A stretch of 33,475 bases of DNA from an uncultured Bacteroidales bacterium (GTDB lineage: Bacteria > Bacteroidota > Bacteroidia > Bacteroidales > FEN-979): assembly GCA_903845055.1 (NCBI GenBank), contig CAIMWF010000004.1:1-33475 (forward strand), read 5' to 3'. The notes beneath the pieces are model-generated. The model was given only the letters and a program-made list of their open reading frames with translations, had not been told where the DNA came from and did no database searches. A program made the translations under genes and the position numbers. Of this stretch, positions 31,556 to 33,475 are shown piece by piece (position 1 is the first letter of the stretch; each line of letters starts with the position of its first letter).

Positions 31556-33475
31556 ATGAAAAAAAGTATATTGTTGCCCGTCTTTTTCATCTTTTTCCTC
31601 ACCGGCCTCCGGTCCTATTCACAGGACTATCCCTACCAGAAGGGGCTTGAACCCAAGGCGCTCACCCCCTATGAACTTTACGTACTTTCACGGGTGCCTG
31701 AGCTGAAGGTCCCCGACCTTTATAAGGGACCCGATGCGCCGCTGATGCCCTTTTCGGTCGACAACTCCCTGCAGCCCTTTTTCAGGCCCATCACCCAGCA
31801 GTCAGGCTATGAATGCGGCCAGTCGGCGGGCATCTCCTTCAATTTCACCTATGAGATCGATCGTTTGCGCGGCATCCCTGCCACCACCACGGCCACACAG
31901 TATCCCTCGCATTTTACCTGGGATTTCCTGAACAACGCGAACAATTACCAGGGAGCCAGCTTCTTTGATTCGTGGGAGATCGTGCGCGCCTGCGGCAACA
32001 TGAACATCGCCGATTACGGTGGCGCGCAGAATACCGGCGGGTATACCCGCTGGATATCGGGCTACGACCTGTACTTCAACGGGATGCACAACCGGATCAA
32101 TTCGGTGAAGGCCATCCGGGTGGATACCCCCGACGGGCTCCAGACCCTTAAATACTGGCTGTTCGATCATCTCGAAGGATCGGCTGTGGGCGGGGTGGCC
32201 AACATCTATGGGCAGTATTTCAGCCCCACCTTCGTACTGCCCGCCGGAACCCCCCAGGGCGGGAAGGTGGTCCAGCCTTTCTGGGGCGGCAGCCCCTCGC
32301 ACGCCTGGACCATCTGCGGGTACAACGATTCGATCAGGTACGATTTCAACGGCGACGGGCAATATACCAACAACATCGACATCAACGGCGATGGTGTGGT
32401 CGACATGCACGACTGGGAGATCGGCGGGTTGAAATTCGCAAACGGTTACGCCGGGACAGGCTGGGGAAACAACGGGTTCTGCTATACCATGTACAAGGAT
32501 CTTGCCGACAACGCCGGCTACGGCGGCATCTGGAACCATACCGTTTACGTGCTCGACGTGAAGGGAACCTGCGCCCCGACCCTCACCATGAAGGTTACGC
32601 TGAAACATACCTCGAGAAACAAGCTCAGGGTGACGGCCGGCCTGAATACCGATCTGGCAGCCACCACCCCTTCGATAGTCCTTGATTTCCCGATTTTCAA
32701 CAACCAGGGCGGTGACCTCTACATGCAGGGGGGAGCCACCGAAGCCGACAAAACCATCGAATTCGGTCTCGATCTGGCGCCGCTGATCAGCCAGATCAGC
32801 AACAACCAGCCGGCGAAGTATTTCCTGCAGGTGCAGGAAACCGACCCGGGGAATATCTACTCCGGTGAAATTGTAAACTGGTCGCTGATCGATTACACCC
32901 CGACGACCCCGGTCACCACCAGCTATCCAACGGGCAATGTCCCGCTGGTAAACAACGACATCACCCGGCTCAGCATGAATTACACCTTGGGTTTCAACAA
33001 GCCTTACGTGGTCAACGCCACCCTGCCGCCGGCACAGCTTTACCAGCCCTATTCGGCCACCCTCACCGCCACCGGCGGCATCCAGCCCTACCTGTGGGAT
33101 GTAAAACTTACCTACCCCGAAACGGTCTCCCCCTCCTCCATCCCGAATGCAACCCAGCAGCAGCTGGTGCTGACCAACAACAACAGCGGTTATGCCATCA
33201 AAACCCTCCCGTTCCCGTTTCCGTATTATAAAAAATTCGTCAACAAGGTCTATGTATATGCCGACGGGTATATCCTGTTCGACGACCAGCCCTACACCTG
33301 GCCCTACCTCTTCGACAAGAACCTGCTGTTCAAACAAACCAGCATCCTCTGTCCCTTCATGACCGACCTGGCCATCTATCCCTCTTCGGGGCAGGGAGTC
33401 TGGTACGAGGGCAATGCCAACTATGCCATCTTCAGGTGGAGTGCCTCCCTGTACAACATGCAGGGAAGCACCAGC
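31556..33475 (+). CDS. Secreted papain-family (C1A) cysteine protease, 3' end cut off by window edge
   Basis: 640 residues are seen with no stop. Residues 1-23 are a signal peptide (ending RSYSQ). The C1A core has Gln81 (oxyanion hole) and catalytic Cys87 in QQSGYECGQSAG, His249 in SPSHAWTICGYND, and probable Asn296 in ANGYAGTGWGNNGF. Between His and Asn lies an insert of about 30 residues with two Ca-binding-type loops: one starting at Asp263 (DFNGDG) and one at Asp275 (DINGDGVVDMHD). After the protease come beta-rich modules, including an Ig-like He_PIG-type repeat (LPPAQLYQPYSATLTATGG) and a region with VYVYADGYILFDD. The multidomain layout suggests a surface or secreted protein, perhaps exported by the type IX system, but the C-terminus that would show this is outside the window. 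Confidence 0.82.
   Translation, partial: MKKSILLPVFFIFFLTGLRSYSQDYPYQKGLEPKALTPYELYVLSRVPELKVPDLYKGPDAPLMPFSVDNSLQPFFRPITQQSGYECGQSAGISFNFTYEIDRLRGIPATTTATQYPSHFTWDFLNNANNYQGASFFDSWEIVRACGNMNIADYGGAQNTGGYTRWISGYDLYFNGMHNRINSVKAIRVDTPDGLQTLKYWLFDHLEGSAVGGVANIYGQYFSPTFVLPAGTPQGGKVVQPFWGGSPSHAWTICGYNDSIRYDFNGDGQYTNNIDINGDGVVDMHDWEIGGLKFANGYAGTGWGNNGFCYTMYKDLADNAGYGGIWNHTVYVLDVKGTCAPTLTMKVTLKHTSRNKLRVTAGLNTDLAATTPSIVLDFPIFNNQGGDLYMQGGATEADKTIEFGLDLAPLISQISNNQPAKYFLQVQETDPGNIYSGEIVNWSLIDYTPTTPVTTSYPTGNVPLVNNDITRLSMNYTLGFNKPYVVNATLPPAQLYQPYSATLTATGGIQPYLWDVKLTYPETVSPSSIPNATQQQLVLTNNNSGYAIKTLPFPFPYYKKFVNKVYVYADGYILFDDQPYTWPYLFDKNLLFKQTSILCPFMTDLAIYPSSGQGVWYEGNANYAIFRWSASLYNMQGSTS

Noticed and set aside
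31802-33337. A 511-codon open frame on the minus strand
   Set aside because: It is antisense to the C1A protease frame, which has a signal peptide and catalytic motifs. The antisense translation has no recognisable motif and arises from the GC-rich codon use.
1-33475. Phage defence, CRISPR, mobile element or integrated phage
   Set aside because: I saw no repeat-spacer array, transposase, integrase, nuclease-helicase set or toxin pair; the content is metabolic and envelope genes.

Overview
The window most likely comes from a member of the Bacteroidota, probably an uncultured Bacteroidales-like lineage; the order is uncertain. The reasons are several genes preceded by the Bacteroidota -7 promoter element TAnnTTTG, the absence of Shine-Dalgarno sites, a MurF-alanine racemase fusion typical of the phylum, a futalosine-pathway menaquinone gene, and secreted proteins with outer-membrane beta-barrel features. 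Genes are tightly packed and there is no rRNA, tRNA, CRISPR array, transposase or integrase that I can see.

Left part (1-10460) is mostly housekeeping. It holds a 3'-truncated C69 dipeptidase (minus strand), two small predicted outer-membrane beta-barrel proteins, waaA (Kdo transferase), mqnC (minus strand, overlapping the waaA tail by 29 bases), an M17 leucyl aminopeptidase, pdxA and a murF-alr fusion.

Middle and right part (10509-31526) is a cell-surface glycan locus of unusual make-up. It has two GT2 enzymes of the DPM1/ALG5 type, which normally make polyprenyl-phosphate sugars. It has seven polytopic membrane proteins of GT-C glycosyltransferase type, one of which lacks the catalytic N-terminal part. 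It also has a methyltransferase, an MBOAT O-acyltransferase (AlgI/DltB type) sandwiched between two AlgX/AlgJ-like SGNH proteins, and a third such SGNH protein further right. A recurring C-terminal beta-sandwich-like domain (start motif xDFE, end motif DDxxV) is found on four of the GT-C proteins and once as a stand-alone membrane-anchored protein. My inference is that GT2 enzymes charge a lipid carrier, GT-C enzymes transfer sugars on the outer face of the inner membrane, and the MBOAT/SGNH set adds acyl groups to the product. The acceptor (protein, lipid or polysaccharide) cannot be told from the sequence.

The right end (31556-33475) is the 5' part of a large secreted papain-family (C1A) protease with a Ca-binding-loop insertion between its catalytic His and Asn. 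It runs off the window.
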